In this document: piece by piece, positions 18,059-26,860 of the stretch
Position numbering within the stretch: the stretch's first letter is position 1
Layout: each line of letters begins with the position of its first letter
Source of the DNA: CBDEGK01 sp965237855
Lineage (GTDB): Bacteria > Pseudomonadota > Gammaproteobacteria > Pseudomonadales > Halieaceae
DNA: 64,000 bases
Assembly: GCA_965237855.1 (NCBI GenBank)
Contig: CBDEGK010000005.1
Location: 62,001-126,000, forward strand
Direction of reading: 5' to 3'
Program-made: the position numbers and the translations under genes
The notes under the pieces: generated by a model
Database searches by the model: none
Told to the model about the DNA's origin: nothing
The model's input: the letters and a program-made list of their open reading frames with translations, nothing else

Positions 18059-19707
18059 AGCGAGAGCCTCCTTGCTTCCCGAATAAAGTGATCCGCCACC
18101 CGGTAGGCATTGGCGAGAATGGTGAGCGTAGGATTGTAGCCACCGTTGGTTGGCATCACACCGCCATCCACCACCCATAGATTTACCACCTCGTGGCTGC
18201 GACACCAGCGATCGACCACCGAATTTTCGGGGTTGTCGCCCATGCGGCAGGTGCCGTGATTGTGTGCATTGCCCGACTGATGGGCGCCATCGCCAATATG
18301 CGTAGCCGGGACGCGACCCGGAGACACAGCACTGGCACCGGCTGCTTCCACCACCTCGACAATCTTCTTTTCATACCAGCGATACATGGCCACGTCGTTA
18401 GGGTGTTGTCGCTTGGTAATGCGCGGCACAGGCAAACCAAAGCGGTCGGTATGGGTGGGATCGAGATCCACCCGGTTATCTGCCATGGGCAATTCTTCGC
18501 ATATGCCCGCCACCATCAGGGTATGGGTAAAGTCACCGATATGTTGCTTCAGGCTAGAGCCCCAGGTTTTCTCAATGTCCGCGGGGGGATACAGGGTGTG
18601 CACGATGGGTTGATGGGTGAAGGTATTTAGTTCGGCGATGACACCGCCGCGGATAAAGCCGCGTTTGGCATCGCTGGGATGAAGATCATCAAAGGCCGTG
18701 CGCGTTTCAACACCCGTGTAATTCCGCAGGTCTTCTTCGAAGATGCCCCGCGCACTGGGGTGATGATGGAAGCTGTAGTGCCTGCCAACCTGGTTAGAAC
18801 CATTACTGAGGCCATTTGGAGAAGCGCCTGATTTTGACATGAGCAGCAGCTGAGCCGTGCCCACGGTGCCGGCACTGACGACAATTTGCTTCGCACTGAC
18901 CTGGTGTTCCTTACCGTGTTCATCCAGATAGCGCGCGCCGGTGACCTTGCCATCCTTGACCGGTAAATCGAACACCGTGGCATTGGGTCTTAAATCGAGC
19001 TTGCCCGTAAGTCGTGCCCTGGGGAGTGAGACGGAATAGGTGGTTGCCTTGGCGCCGATGGGGCAACCATAAGCCCGACAGGCACCGCCGTGAACGCAGG
19101 CGGGCCGGTTGCCGTAAACCTGTGAGTTGATCGCCATGGGCACTGGGAAGGGCTGGTAACCGGCGGCCTTGACACCGCGTTCAAATAACTGGCTGCCGGT
19201 ACGGTGTGGGTGGGGCGGATTGGGATAGCCTTTTTTACGCGGGCCTTCAAACGGGTTGGAGCCGGCAATACCCGCTATCCCGAAATCCCATTCCGCTTTC
19301 TCGTAGTAGGGTTCCAATTCATTGTAATCAATTGGCCAGTCCGCCAGGCTAGCGCCGGCAACCGGACCCTCGGTGGATAAAACCTTGAATTCATCGGGAC
19401 GAAAGCGCCAGGCCCAGCCCGCCCAATGGGTCATGGAACCACCGATACAATGGCCAATGTCAGCAATTTTTCCCGGTTGGGCTACATCCTCCGCGGAGAC
19501 ACGATAGGTTTCCAGCTGATTAGCAGAGAACACCTGGTCACGGACAGAGTTGCGCAATTCATCATCGTCAAATTCGGCGGGCGACAGATAGGGGCCGCGT
19601 TCCAGCGCTATTACAGAGAACCCAGCGGCGGTTAACTGGTCAATCATGACGCCGCCGCCGGCACCGGTGCCGATGACGCAGACGTCATAGTGAGTGTCAT
19701 TGCTCAT
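18055..19707 (-). CDS. GMC oxidoreductase (FAD flavoprotein subunit)
   Basis: 550 residues. The N-terminal FAD motif is CVIGTGAGGGVMIDQL with an ALERGP ribose-binding Glu; the C-terminal GMC signature is NHGTCRMGDNP followed by LWVVDGGVMPTNGGYNP with the FAD-closing region. It is the catalytic subunit of a two-part alcohol/polyol/hydroxy-acid dehydrogenase; it has no signal peptide of its own and is probably exported piggyback with the downstream Tat-bearing small subunit, coupled by ATGA overlap. Substrate unknown. It is divergent from the M28-like lipoprotein with a 183-bp intergenic region. Confidence 0.9.
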   Translation of the reverse strand: MSNDTHYDVCVIGTGAGGGVMIDQLTAAGFSVIALERGPYLSPAEFDDDELRNSVRDQVFSANQLETYRVSAEDVAQPGKIADIGHCIGGSMTHWAGWAWRFRPDEFKVLSTEGPVAGASLADWPIDYNELEPYYEKAEWDFGIAGIAGSNPFEGPRKKGYPNPPHPHRTGSQLFERGVKAAGYQPFPVPMAINSQVYGNRPACVHGGACRAYGCPIGAKATTYSVSLPRARLTGKLDLRPNATVFDLPVKDGKVTGARYLDEHGKEHQVSAKQIVVSAGTVGTAQLLLMSKSGASPNGLSNGSNQVGRHYSFHHHPSARGIFEEDLRNYTGVETRTAFDDLHPSDAKRGFIRGGVIAELNTFTHQPIVHTLYPPADIEKTWGSSLKQHIGDFTHTLMVAGICEELPMADNRVDLDPTHTDRFGLPVPRITKRQHPNDVAMYRWYEKKIVEVVEAAGASAVSPGRVPATHIGDGAHQSGNAHNHGTCRMGDNPENSVVDRWCRSHEVVNLWVVDGGVMPTNGGYNPTLTILANAYRVADHFIREARRLSL

Positions 19708-19890
19708 AATTTCCCCGTCGTTTTTATTATTGTGAACACGTGCTTTGCTTTAGTGTAGCCCCTGCAAATTTATTTGCCTGTTAGAGATAGATGAATCCAA
19801 GTCTCCTACACCGCAGATTTCTTCAATTGTTCCCTCACCGCTAAACTGACACCATCTTGTTTAATTGGCACTCTAGCCACAGGAGAGTTC

Positions 19891-21471
19891 GTGGGTCCGA
19901 TAAAACTAATTGTTGTGGCAGCACTAGTGCTGCTCGCTGGGTGCGAGTCGAGAACAGCGATAGAGGAAGCGTGGGTTGTCAGCCCGGTGGAGGCCACGCG
20001 TTGGGCTCAGCTCAAGAGCGACAATCTACCGGCCATGACCGGCAGCCCGGAATGGCAGCGCTACCTGGGTTTCCTGGAAACAGAATTGCGCCAGGCGGGC
20101 GCGGTGGATGTCTATCGCAACAGTTGGGAGTTTGAGCGCTGGGATACCTCTGATGAGCCTACAGATTGGTCACTGGTTTCCGACGGCAAGCCAATTCGTG
20201 TGGCTAACTATGGGGCCAATTCCGGATCAACCGGTCCCGAGGGTATTACAGCGGAGTTGGTGTATTACGATCACGCTGCGCCGCCGGAATCGATAGCAGG
20301 CAAGATTGTTGTCATTCCCACCCGGCCGCATCCGGTTCCACCCTATAGTGAGGCGTACCTGGTCAATTACACCTACCTCGACTACGAATTTTCCACCGAC
20401 CCCGAGAGCTACCCGGAACCTTTTACCCCGGTCAACCCCGCTGCGAGTTTTACCTTCGATATCTGGTACCAGCTGTACCAAGAGCTACACGACATCGCGA
20501 TAGAGGGCGGAGCAGTCGGGGCGGTGGTCGTGTACGACATGGCCTGGGAACGCACCCGCGGGATCTACAGTTTCCCGGTGCCTGAACATTACTCGGTGCC
20601 GACATTGCAGTTGTCGCGAGAGGATGGCGCCCAGGTAATTGCCAATGCGCGAGCCGGCAAGCAAGCCACTTTGCGACTGGAGGCGAGCGTCGCGACCGCG
20701 CAGGCTTATCAATTAATTGCCTACCTGCCGGGTAAGAACTATGGGACAGAGGCGGATGAGCAAATCGTGCTGGTGAATCACACCGACGGACCATCCATCA
20801 CCCAGGATAATGGCGCATTGGGCTTGCTGGCGATTGTTCAGTATTTTGCCAATATACCGCAACATCAGCGTGATCGTACCCTCGTGGTTTACCTGGACTG
20901 TCGGCACTACATGCCGGGCATGGAGAGTGCCTACATAGATGAAAGTTGGCTCAGCCGCCAGCCAGAGAAAGCCGACAAATTTGTGGGGTTGATTCATATC
21001 GAACACATGGGAGAGATGGATTACCGCGAGCGTGATGGCGTGGTAGAGCCCACAGGAATGGCGGAGCAGTCCTACCTGTGGACGCGCAACAACCCGCTGC
21101 TGATTGATGCGGCTATAGCTGCCGTACAAAAGTATGGCTGGAGCCGGGCGCAAGTGGTGGCACCGGAACGCAACGGTATTCGAGGCGGGCCACAACAGCC
21201 CTGGTGGGGCGTCGGAGTTCTGGGCCAGAGAGACAGCGGCTACAACAACTGTGAGGTATGGCGCTGCCTCGACTTACCCGGCTTCGGACTCGGTGGGTTT
21301 CTCGGTAACTATTGGAGTAGTGCGGCCACCATTGATCGTTGGAATCTGGACCTGTTCCTGGGCCAGGCAAAAACCATGATCGAATTAACCGATGTGCTGA
21401 TGAAAGCCGATCTGCAAGATATTGAACCTGAGGCGAAGATCACCAGCTATATGCAGGTGGACTCTCAATGA
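19891..21471 (+). CDS. Lipoprotein with PA domain and M28-like peptidase fold
   Basis: 526 residues. A lipoprotein signal is clear (VVAALVLLAGCES, lipobox LAGC). A protease-associated-type insert (residues about 100-250) precedes a region resembling family M28: LVNHTDGPSITQDNGALGLL recalls the His/Asp and DN metal-ligand stretch, and LIHIEHMGEMDYR the later ligand strand. However the usual Glu-Glu pair is replaced: the equivalent VYLDCRHYMPGMES reads Arg-His. So it is a secreted, membrane-anchored aminopeptidase-like protein that may have altered metal binding or be inactive. Its stop lies in a tandem duplication that joins it to the aconitase X genes, so co-expression with them is likely. 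Confidence 0.7.
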   Translation: MGPIKLIVVAALVLLAGCESRTAIEEAWVVSPVEATRWAQLKSDNLPAMTGSPEWQRYLGFLETELRQAGAVDVYRNSWEFERWDTSDEPTDWSLVSDGKPIRVANYGANSGSTGPEGITAELVYYDHAAPPESIAGKIVVIPTRPHPVPPYSEAYLVNYTYLDYEFSTDPESYPEPFTPVNPAASFTFDIWYQLYQELHDIAIEGGAVGAVVVYDMAWERTRGIYSFPVPEHYSVPTLQLSREDGAQVIANARAGKQATLRLEASVATAQAYQLIAYLPGKNYGTEADEQIVLVNHTDGPSITQDNGALGLLAIVQYFANIPQHQRDRTLVVYLDCRHYMPGMESAYIDESWLSRQPEKADKFVGLIHIEHMGEMDYRERDGVVEPTGMAEQSYLWTRNNPLLIDAAIAAVQKYGWSRAQVVAPERNGIRGGPQQPWWGVGVLGQRDSGYNNCEVWRCLDLPGFGLGGFLGNYWSSAATIDRWNLDLFLGQAKTMIELTDVLMKADLQDIEPEAKITSYMQVDSQ

Positions 21472-21497
21472 GGCGCGCCGCTCAATGAGGCGCGGCG
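21464..21497 (+). repeat. 17-bp tandem duplication with mini-ORF relay
   Basis: Two adjacent 17-bp units, 21464-21480 and 21481-21497, differ at one base. Each contains CAATGAGGCGCG. The M28-like stop TGA (21469-21471) overlaps an ATG at 21468 that opens a six-codon frame ending at 21488; its TGA overlaps an ATG at 21485 opening a five-codon frame ending at 21502; that TGA overlaps the GTG start of aconitase X at 21499. The result is ATGA-ATGA-GTGA. Confidence 0.85.
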
Positions 21498-21498
21498 C

Positions 21499-22743
21499 GT
21501 GAAACTTAGCAAGTTTGATTCCGCCTGCCTGCACGGCGCCAATGGCGAAGCCAGTCGCTTTGCTATGAAGTTGCTGTTGGCCGCGGGGCACGCAACAGGT
21601 GCGAAATTCCTGATGGATATTAAGCAGGCCCACCTGGTAGGTTCCTATGAGTCGGGCCCCGCCAATATCCAGTTTCTGGATATGATGTTGGAGCAGGGTG
21701 CCAAAGTACGTGTACCCACCACGCTCAATGCCAGCTCTGCCTGCGTCAGCGCCGATTCCCCCAGCGCTGTGCGCGACGTGTGTCGGGCGCGGGATGTGGT
21801 GGATCGCTACGAAGCCATGGGCTGTATGCTGGCGCTGACGTGTGCGCCCTACCACCTGCCGGGTTCGCCCAAACGGGGTGACAACATTGCCTGGGCGGAA
21901 TCCAATGCAGTTGCTTTTGCTAACTCGGTGATCGGTGCGCGCACGAATAAGACACCACAATACCTGGATTTTTGCGCTGCCATTACCGGGCGCGTGCCAG
22001 CGATGGGGCTGTACCTTGAGCAGAACCGTCACGCCCAGCTGGTTATCGATTGCACGGCCATCAGTGCGACCCGCTGGAACAATTCCATGACCTACCAGCT
22101 GCTGGGTTTGATCGTTGGCAGTCGAGCTCAGTCACAGGTGCCAGTGTTGGTGGGACTGTCGGCAACAGCAACGGATGATGATTTGCGCGCCATCGGCGCT
22201 GGCGGTGCCAGCTCGGGCAACGTCGCTCTGTTTCACGCTGTAGGCCTGACCCCGGAAGCGCCTGACCTGCAGACGGCGCTGGGCGACGCGCAGGAGTCAG
22301 ATCCCAGTATTGTCACCGATGCAGACCTGGACCAGTTGGCGGAGCAGTTTGGTGCGCCCCCCGGCACACAGGTCTCAGCTGTTTGCCTGGGTACGCCGCA
22401 TTTTTCCTACGATGAATTCCAAACGCTACTAACAGAATTGAAGAAGACTCATCGCAGCTGCGTTATTCCGTTTTATGTCACCACCAGTCGTCACGTGAAG
22501 TCTGAGTTAGAGCGAAATCTCGAACTGGCGGAATTGGTCAAGCGTGGCGTGCAAGTGGTGACGGATAGCTGCAGTTATTACGGTCGCGTGGTTCCCGGGC
22601 TTGAAGGGACAGTGATTACCAACTCCTCTAAGTGGGCCTACTACGGCAGTGGCAATCTCGGCATCAATACTTGTCTGGCGAGTCTCGAGGACTGTGTGGC
22701 GACAGCGCTGACGGGCAATGTGGTACACCGGGGTGGCACGTGA
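21499..22743 (+). CDS. Aconitase X catalytic (large) subunit
   Basis: 414 residues matching the aconitase X catalytic domain (former DUF521): MKLLLAAGHATGAKFLMDIKQAH segment with S/Y-rich GSYES, then LNASSACVSADSP, the conserved LTCAPYHLPG and GDNIAWAESNAVAFANSVIGAR, and a C-terminal Cys-containing stretch VVTDSCSYYG. Family members are Fe-S dehydratases: cis-3-hydroxy-L-proline dehydratase in bacteria and mevalonate 5-phosphate dehydratase in archaea. Starts at GTG 21499, overlapped by the stop of a mini-ORF. The small subunit follows with a GTGA overlap. Cytoplasmic. A hydroxyproline-type substrate is the more likely in a bacterium. Confidence 0.9.
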   Translation: MKLSKFDSACLHGANGEASRFAMKLLLAAGHATGAKFLMDIKQAHLVGSYESGPANIQFLDMMLEQGAKVRVPTTLNASSACVSADSPSAVRDVCRARDVVDRYEAMGCMLALTCAPYHLPGSPKRGDNIAWAESNAVAFANSVIGARTNKTPQYLDFCAAITGRVPAMGLYLEQNRHAQLVIDCTAISATRWNNSMTYQLLGLIVGSRAQSQVPVLVGLSATATDDDLRAIGAGGASSGNVALFHAVGLTPEAPDLQTALGDAQESDPSIVTDADLDQLAEQFGAPPGTQVSAVCLGTPHFSYDEFQTLLTELKKTHRSCVIPFYVTTSRHVKSELERNLELAELVKRGVQVVTDSCSYYGRVVPGLEGTVITNSSKWAYYGSGNLGINTCLASLEDCVATALTGNVVHRGGT

Positions 22744-23165
22744 GCGCTGTGATCAAGCTCAATACCCTGGTTGAAGGGAATGCCCGGGCAACATTGCTGG
22801 TACTGGCCGACAGCCTTAGTTTCTGGGGCGGTCTCAACCCGGAAACGGCAGAGATTATTGATGTTCAGCACCCCAATCGCGGGCAGTCGATAATGGGGTG
22901 TTGCCTGGTGATGCCGGGTATCCGCGGCAGTACCGCCCCCCCCGGTGCCTTGCTGGAATGTATCTGTGGTGGCAATGGCCCGGCGGCGATTATATTGGCG
23001 GAAGTGGATGCGACGCCGCTCATCTCAAGCCTGGTGGCGAGCTTCATGGGTTATGACAGTGTGCCCATTGCGGTTCTACAGCAGCGCAATGACCTGGCTA
23101 GACTGGAAAGCGGGCGGCAGGTCGAAGTCAGCGACGGATTGCTTGGCTACGTGGAGGCCGGATGA
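22740..23165 (+). CDS. Aconitase X swivel (small) subunit
   Basis: About 141 residues, the DUF126/aconitase X swivel domain. Signature segments are DSLSFWGGLNPETAEIIDVQ, PNRGQSIMGCCLVMP with GIRGSTAPPGALLE, and NGPAAIILAE. GTG 22740 overlaps the large-subunit stop (GTGA); a second GTG at 22749 is an alternative. Two separate subunit genes, large first, form the heterodimeric type of this enzyme. The last 19 bases overlap the 3' end of the convergent BCCT transporter. Confidence 0.9.
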   Translation: MSAVIKLNTLVEGNARATLLVLADSLSFWGGLNPETAEIIDVQHPNRGQSIMGCCLVMPGIRGSTAPPGALLECICGGNGPAAIILAEVDATPLISSLVASFMGYDSVPIAVLQQRNDLARLESGRQVEVSDGLLGYVEAG

Positions 23166-24655
23166 TCACGCCTGAGAGATTTAACCAGCACCACCGACAT
23201 CAATACACCCACTCCCAGCAACGGTAGCGACACCAGCAGCACCGCAGTTTGCGCGACCTTAATGCCACCGATATACATCAGCGTAATCGGCAGGACCGCC
23301 AGGGAGAAGGCCCAGAAGGCCCGGTGCCAGCGCGGTGGATCTTCACTTGGGTGCAGCCGCTTGGTGGCGTTGGCTGCCAAAATATAGGACGCCGAGTCGT
23401 AGGTGGTGGCGCAGAAGATAATGGCGACAAAGCAGAGCAGCGCGATCACGATTTCACCCAGCGGCAGTAAATCCAGCCCGGCAATGATGGCCTGGTTGCC
23501 GTCGCTGTTGTTTAGAATCTCCACTACCCCCAGTTGGCCGCTGGTCTCCAGGTAAAGGGAGTAATTACCCAGGGTGAGATAGAACAGTGCCACCCCGAGG
23601 GAGCCATACAGCAGCATGCCTAAAATCACTTCGCGAATGGTGCGTCCCCGGGAAATCCGGGTCACGAACAGGCCGACGAAGGGGCCGTAGGCAATCCACC
23701 AGGCCCAGTAGAACACGGTCCAGTCTTCGACAAAACGCGAGTCGGTGAAGGGGTCGGTCCAGGTGTTCATCTGTACGAAATTCTGTAACACGGTGCCAAC
23801 GCTGGTGACCGCGGTTTTCAGCAGGAACAAGGTGGGGCCCGCCAGGAAAACGAATGCGACCAGAATAAAGGCGAGTGCCAGATTGAAGTCGCTCAAGCGT
23901 TTGATGCCCTTCTTCAGGCCCAGGTAGACGCTGATCGTAAACAGACACACACAGAGTGCCACCACGAAAGCTTCCAGGCCGAATCCCATCTCGATCCCGG
24001 TTAGGCGGGATATAAGCGAGGCGATCAGCGGGGTGGAGAATCCCAGCGATGAGCCGGCGCCGCCGATCAAGGCAATCATAAACAGGAAATCAATGGCGCG
24101 GGCCCAGAGGTTTTCTTCATCGCCATCGAAAAAGTAGTGGCAGCTGATGCTGAACTTGAGAATTGGGACCTTCTTCACGTAAAAAGGATAGGCGATAGCG
24201 AGCGTGGGCAGACAGTAGAAGGCCCAGGCGGTAATTCCCCAGTGAAAGATGCCGTAGGAGGATGCCCAGCGGGCTGCGTCGACGGACTGCGGCTCAACAC
24301 CAAATGGAGGAGACTGATAATAGAAAGCCCACTCGATGCAGGCCCAGTACATCAGGCCGGCGCCAATGCCGGCACAGAACAACATGCCAATCCAACTGTA
24401 GGTAGAAAACTCGGGCGCCTCGCCGGGATCGCCCAGCACAAGGGCGCCGAAGCGGCTAAAAGCCAACCAGATTACCAGCACCAGGGTCGCACAGCCCGCC
24501 ACGATATAGAGCACACCAAACTCGTTGGCCACGAAAGCATAGGCATTTTGTAATAGTTGCGCACCTGCCTCAGGGGCAAAAGCGAGAGGAATGGATACCA
24601 GCAGGATAACCGCGACGGTCGCGGCGAAAGCCGTTTTATCGATGTTCTGATCCAA
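23147..24655 (-). CDS. BCCT family transporter
   Basis: 502 residues with about twelve hydrophobic segments. The family signatures are visible: GIGAGLMYWACIEWAFYY in helix 3, GIFHWGITAWAFYCLP, and the signature DWTVFYWAWWIAYGPFVGLF. It is an inner-membrane secondary transporter for a quaternary ammonium or sulfonium compound (betaine, choline, carnitine, DMSP), or a related zwitterion. The extended C-terminal osmosensing tail of BetP is missing. It converges on the aconitase X pair with a 19-bp overlap; if it serves that operon, a methylated proline-type betaine would be a plausible substrate, but this is speculation. Confidence 0.92.
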   Translation of the reverse strand: MDQNIDKTAFAATVAVILLVSIPLAFAPEAGAQLLQNAYAFVANEFGVLYIVAGCATLVLVIWLAFSRFGALVLGDPGEAPEFSTYSWIGMLFCAGIGAGLMYWACIEWAFYYQSPPFGVEPQSVDAARWASSYGIFHWGITAWAFYCLPTLAIAYPFYVKKVPILKFSISCHYFFDGDEENLWARAIDFLFMIALIGGAGSSLGFSTPLIASLISRLTGIEMGFGLEAFVVALCVCLFTISVYLGLKKGIKRLSDFNLALAFILVAFVFLAGPTLFLLKTAVTSVGTVLQNFVQMNTWTDPFTDSRFVEDWTVFYWAWWIAYGPFVGLFVTRISRGRTIREVILGMLLYGSLGVALFYLTLGNYSLYLETSGQLGVVEILNNSDGNQAIIAGLDLLPLGEIVIALLCFVAIIFCATTYDSASYILAANATKRLHPSEDPPRWHRAFWAFSLAVLPITLMYIGGIKVAQTAVLLVSLPLLGVGVLMSVVLVKSLRRDHPAST

Positions 24656-24709
24656 GAAGTTCTCCGCTGGGGCAGCTTGTTGTTATGCAATCCACGATAA
24701 CACAGGCGC

Positions 24710-25693
24710 TCACTCGATACTGATAACCACGCAGCCGCCAAAGCCGCCCTGCTCAATCAATTCGTGGGCTCGGGTCTGCTCTGACAATGGTACGGTGTGC
24801 GCTATCCGGTGTTGCAGGCTGCCGGCTGCCAGGGCCTTGGTGATGTCGTGGATGGCTTGTTCCTTGGCGGCCTCCGGCATGGCGTAGACAATAATCATTC
24901 GCAACGTCAGGTCCATAAACATCATTTGCAGGAAGGGCAATTGGGGCTCCCTGACCTGGGTTGATGAGTAGGTAGCAATGGTGCAGCCGATATCGGCGCA
25001 CTCTAGAATTTGCGGCAGGTTGGCGCCGAACTCCACGTCAACCACACGCTGGATTTTACCGCCGGCGGAGGCGAGAACCTGTTGGCCCCAGTTTTCTTCG
25101 CGATGGTTAACGACCGCGTCTGCACCCAGTGACTCACACAGTGATTTGTCGTCGTCATTGCTAGCCGTGGCGATAACCGTTGCGCCGGCGCTCTTGGCCC
25201 ACTGGATCGCGTAATAGCCGACCCGGCCGGCGCCACCGGTCACCAGCACCCGCTGACCGCTGACGTCGCCGTCGGCAAACACACAGCGGTGTGCCGTCAT
25301 TGCTGGAATGCCAAGACAGGCGCCCACCTCAAACGAGGCCTGCTCGGGTAGGGGTGCGGCGCGATTGGCATCCACAGCCACGTACTCTGCTGTGGTGCCA
25401 AAACGGCGGCCATACTGGGCCTGGTAGACCCATACCCGCTTCCCGATCCTGGCGCTGTCCACGCCCTCACCGACAGCCTCGATAATACCGGCGCCATCAC
25501 TATTGGGAATGACCAGTCCGCCGTCCAACAAGTTTGGGAAGGCGCCAGCGCGCTTTTTCACATCCGAGGGATTTACGCCGCTGGTGTGAAGACGCACTAG
25601 TACCTCTCCGGTACCGGCTACCGGTGTTGGCTGCTCGCCTAATTGCAGCACCTCTGCAGCCGAACCAAATTTATCAAACCATCCTGCTTTCAT
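24710..25693 (-). CDS. Zinc-independent quinone oxidoreductase (MDR family)
   Basis: About 327 residues. It has the GroES-like N-terminal domain (EVLVRLHTSGVNPSDVKKRA) and a Rossmann domain with VLVTGGAGRVGYYAIQWAKS, typical of NADPH:quinone oxidoreductases (QOR). No structural zinc Cys cluster is visible. It reduces quinones or alpha,beta-unsaturated carbonyls. I chose ATG 25693; the longer frame runs through the end of the upstream SDR gene, which actually finishes at 25713. The SDR and this gene form an operon once under the divergent LysR gene. Confidence 0.85.
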   Translation of the reverse strand: MKAGWFDKFGSAAEVLQLGEQPTPVAGTGEVLVRLHTSGVNPSDVKKRAGAFPNLLDGGLVIPNSDGAGIIEAVGEGVDSARIGKRVWVYQAQYGRRFGTTAEYVAVDANRAAPLPEQASFEVGACLGIPAMTAHRCVFADGDVSGQRVLVTGGAGRVGYYAIQWAKSAGATVIATASNDDDKSLCESLGADAVVNHREENWGQQVLASAGGKIQRVVDVEFGANLPQILECADIGCTIATYSSTQVREPQLPFLQMMFMDLTLRMIIVYAMPEAAKEQAIHDITKALAAGSLQHRIAHTVPLSEQTRAHELIEQGGFGGCVVISIE

Positions 25694-25712
25694 AGTGTCT
25701 CTCATGTGGTTG

Positions 25713-26497
25713 TTAATCCAGCCAGTTGGACAGGCCTTCTGTGTGGCCATCCAGGGCAATCGCCTGGCCCGATATATGTCGTCCGGCTTTACTGCTTAAA
25801 AAACCACCATATTGGCGATATCCTCAGGTTCTACAAAGACTCGCATAGAAGTCTGGCGCAAGTAGACATCGCGAATTTCCTGCTCGGTAATACCTCGTTC
25901 CCGGGCATCCATCTCGATAACATTGTCTATTCGCGGGCCGTTCACGCTGCCCGGGCAGATTGAATTGACGCGAACTCCGGCGGGCCCCATTTCCATGGCC
26001 CAGGTTTTGGTCAGGCCGATCATCGCCCACTTGGCGGCGGCATAGGGTGAACGCATTGGGTAGCCAAACAGGCCGCCGGTGGAAGACATGTTGATAATGC
26101 AGCCGGCACTCGCCTTGAGCAGAGGTGCGGCCTTGCGGGTCACATAGAAGGCACTGTTCAGATCCACGTTGATGGTCTGGTTCCAGTCGGCGGGATCAAT
26201 GTCTTCCACCTCGGCAGTGGGACCGGCGATGCCGACATTGTTCACCAGGATGTCGAGGCGCCCGTAGAGGCGCTCGAGTTCGCTGAACAAGGCCTCCACC
26301 TGCTCGACATCGGACACGTCCGCTTCGGTCGCGGTTATATCCGGGTGAGCCGTGGTGAGTGCTTCGATGGCGTCGACACTGATATCACAAATGTGGACGT
26401 GGACGCCTTCATTCAGCAGGTGCTCGGCGATGCAGCGACCGATGCCGCTGGCACCGGCGGTGATCAGTGCGATTCGCCCGTTTGTATCCTCAGTCAT
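25713..26497 (-). pseudogene. SDR dehydrogenase with frameshift in A6/T6 run
   Basis: A classical SDR: ALITAGASGIGRCIAEHL cofactor motif (with A replacing the usual first G), LVNNVGIAG, catalytic Ser in INMSSTGG and an intact YAAAK pair, then VRVNSICPGS. The frame stops at 25796 after EPEDIANMVVF, too early for the fold. Reading one base further along from the T6 run (25798-25803 on the plus strand) restores LSSKAGRHISGQAIALDGH and a C-terminus ending SNWLD at 25713, exactly the missing beta-strand and tail. So a one-base deletion in a homopolymer has broken the last 28 codons. It may be genuine decay, as the neighbouring LysR gene is also destroyed, or a sequencing error. Confidence 0.8.
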
Positions 26498-26584
26498 GCA
26501 TACTCTCCGTTGGATGGCACATCCTCCCAACCTCTATCCCCTCTAGCAAATGATATTTATACACTGACACTTTAGTAAAACTCA

Positions 26585-26594
26585 TATCATGATA
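26585..26594. promoter_or_regulatory. Palindromic candidate LysR operator
   Basis: TATCATGATA is a perfect 10-bp palindrome in the AT-rich 153-bp region between the SDR and LysR starts, 57 bp from the LysR ATG. Location fits autoregulation and control of the divergent SDR-MDR operon; the regulator itself is truncated, so the site is probably now unused. Confidence 0.35.
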
Positions 26595-26650
26595 GTCAAA
26601 TATCTGTCTATACTGGGCTATATGGGTATAAGTACTATAGAAAATCTCAT

Positions 26651-26860
26651 ATGAAGCAGAAACGTCACATTCCTTCCCTGAATGCCCTGAGGGCCTTCGA
26701 GGCAGCGGCACGCCATTTGAGCTTCAAGGCTGCCGCAGAGGAGCTGAGCGTGTCTCAGTCCGCAATCAGCCACCAGATAAAGGCGCTGGAAGAATCCCTG
26801 GGCTTTCCCTTGTTCACCCGCAAGACCCGGTCAGTTGAGCTGACCCGTAAGGGTCGCTTG
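26651..26860 (+). pseudogene. LysR-type regulator, N-terminal HTH only, cut by IS
   Basis: The first 70 codons encode the DNA-binding domain of a GcvA-type LysR regulator: LNALRAFEAAARHLSFKAAA, then LSVSQSAISHQIKALEESLG. The homology ends at LTRKGRL where the left end of an IS6-family element begins (26861). The ligand-binding domain is not found on the other side of the element, so the 3' part was deleted rather than just displaced. The frame runs on into the IS and stops at 26953, giving a chimeric 100-residue product. It was divergent from the SDR-MDR operon and probably its regulator. Confidence 0.9.
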
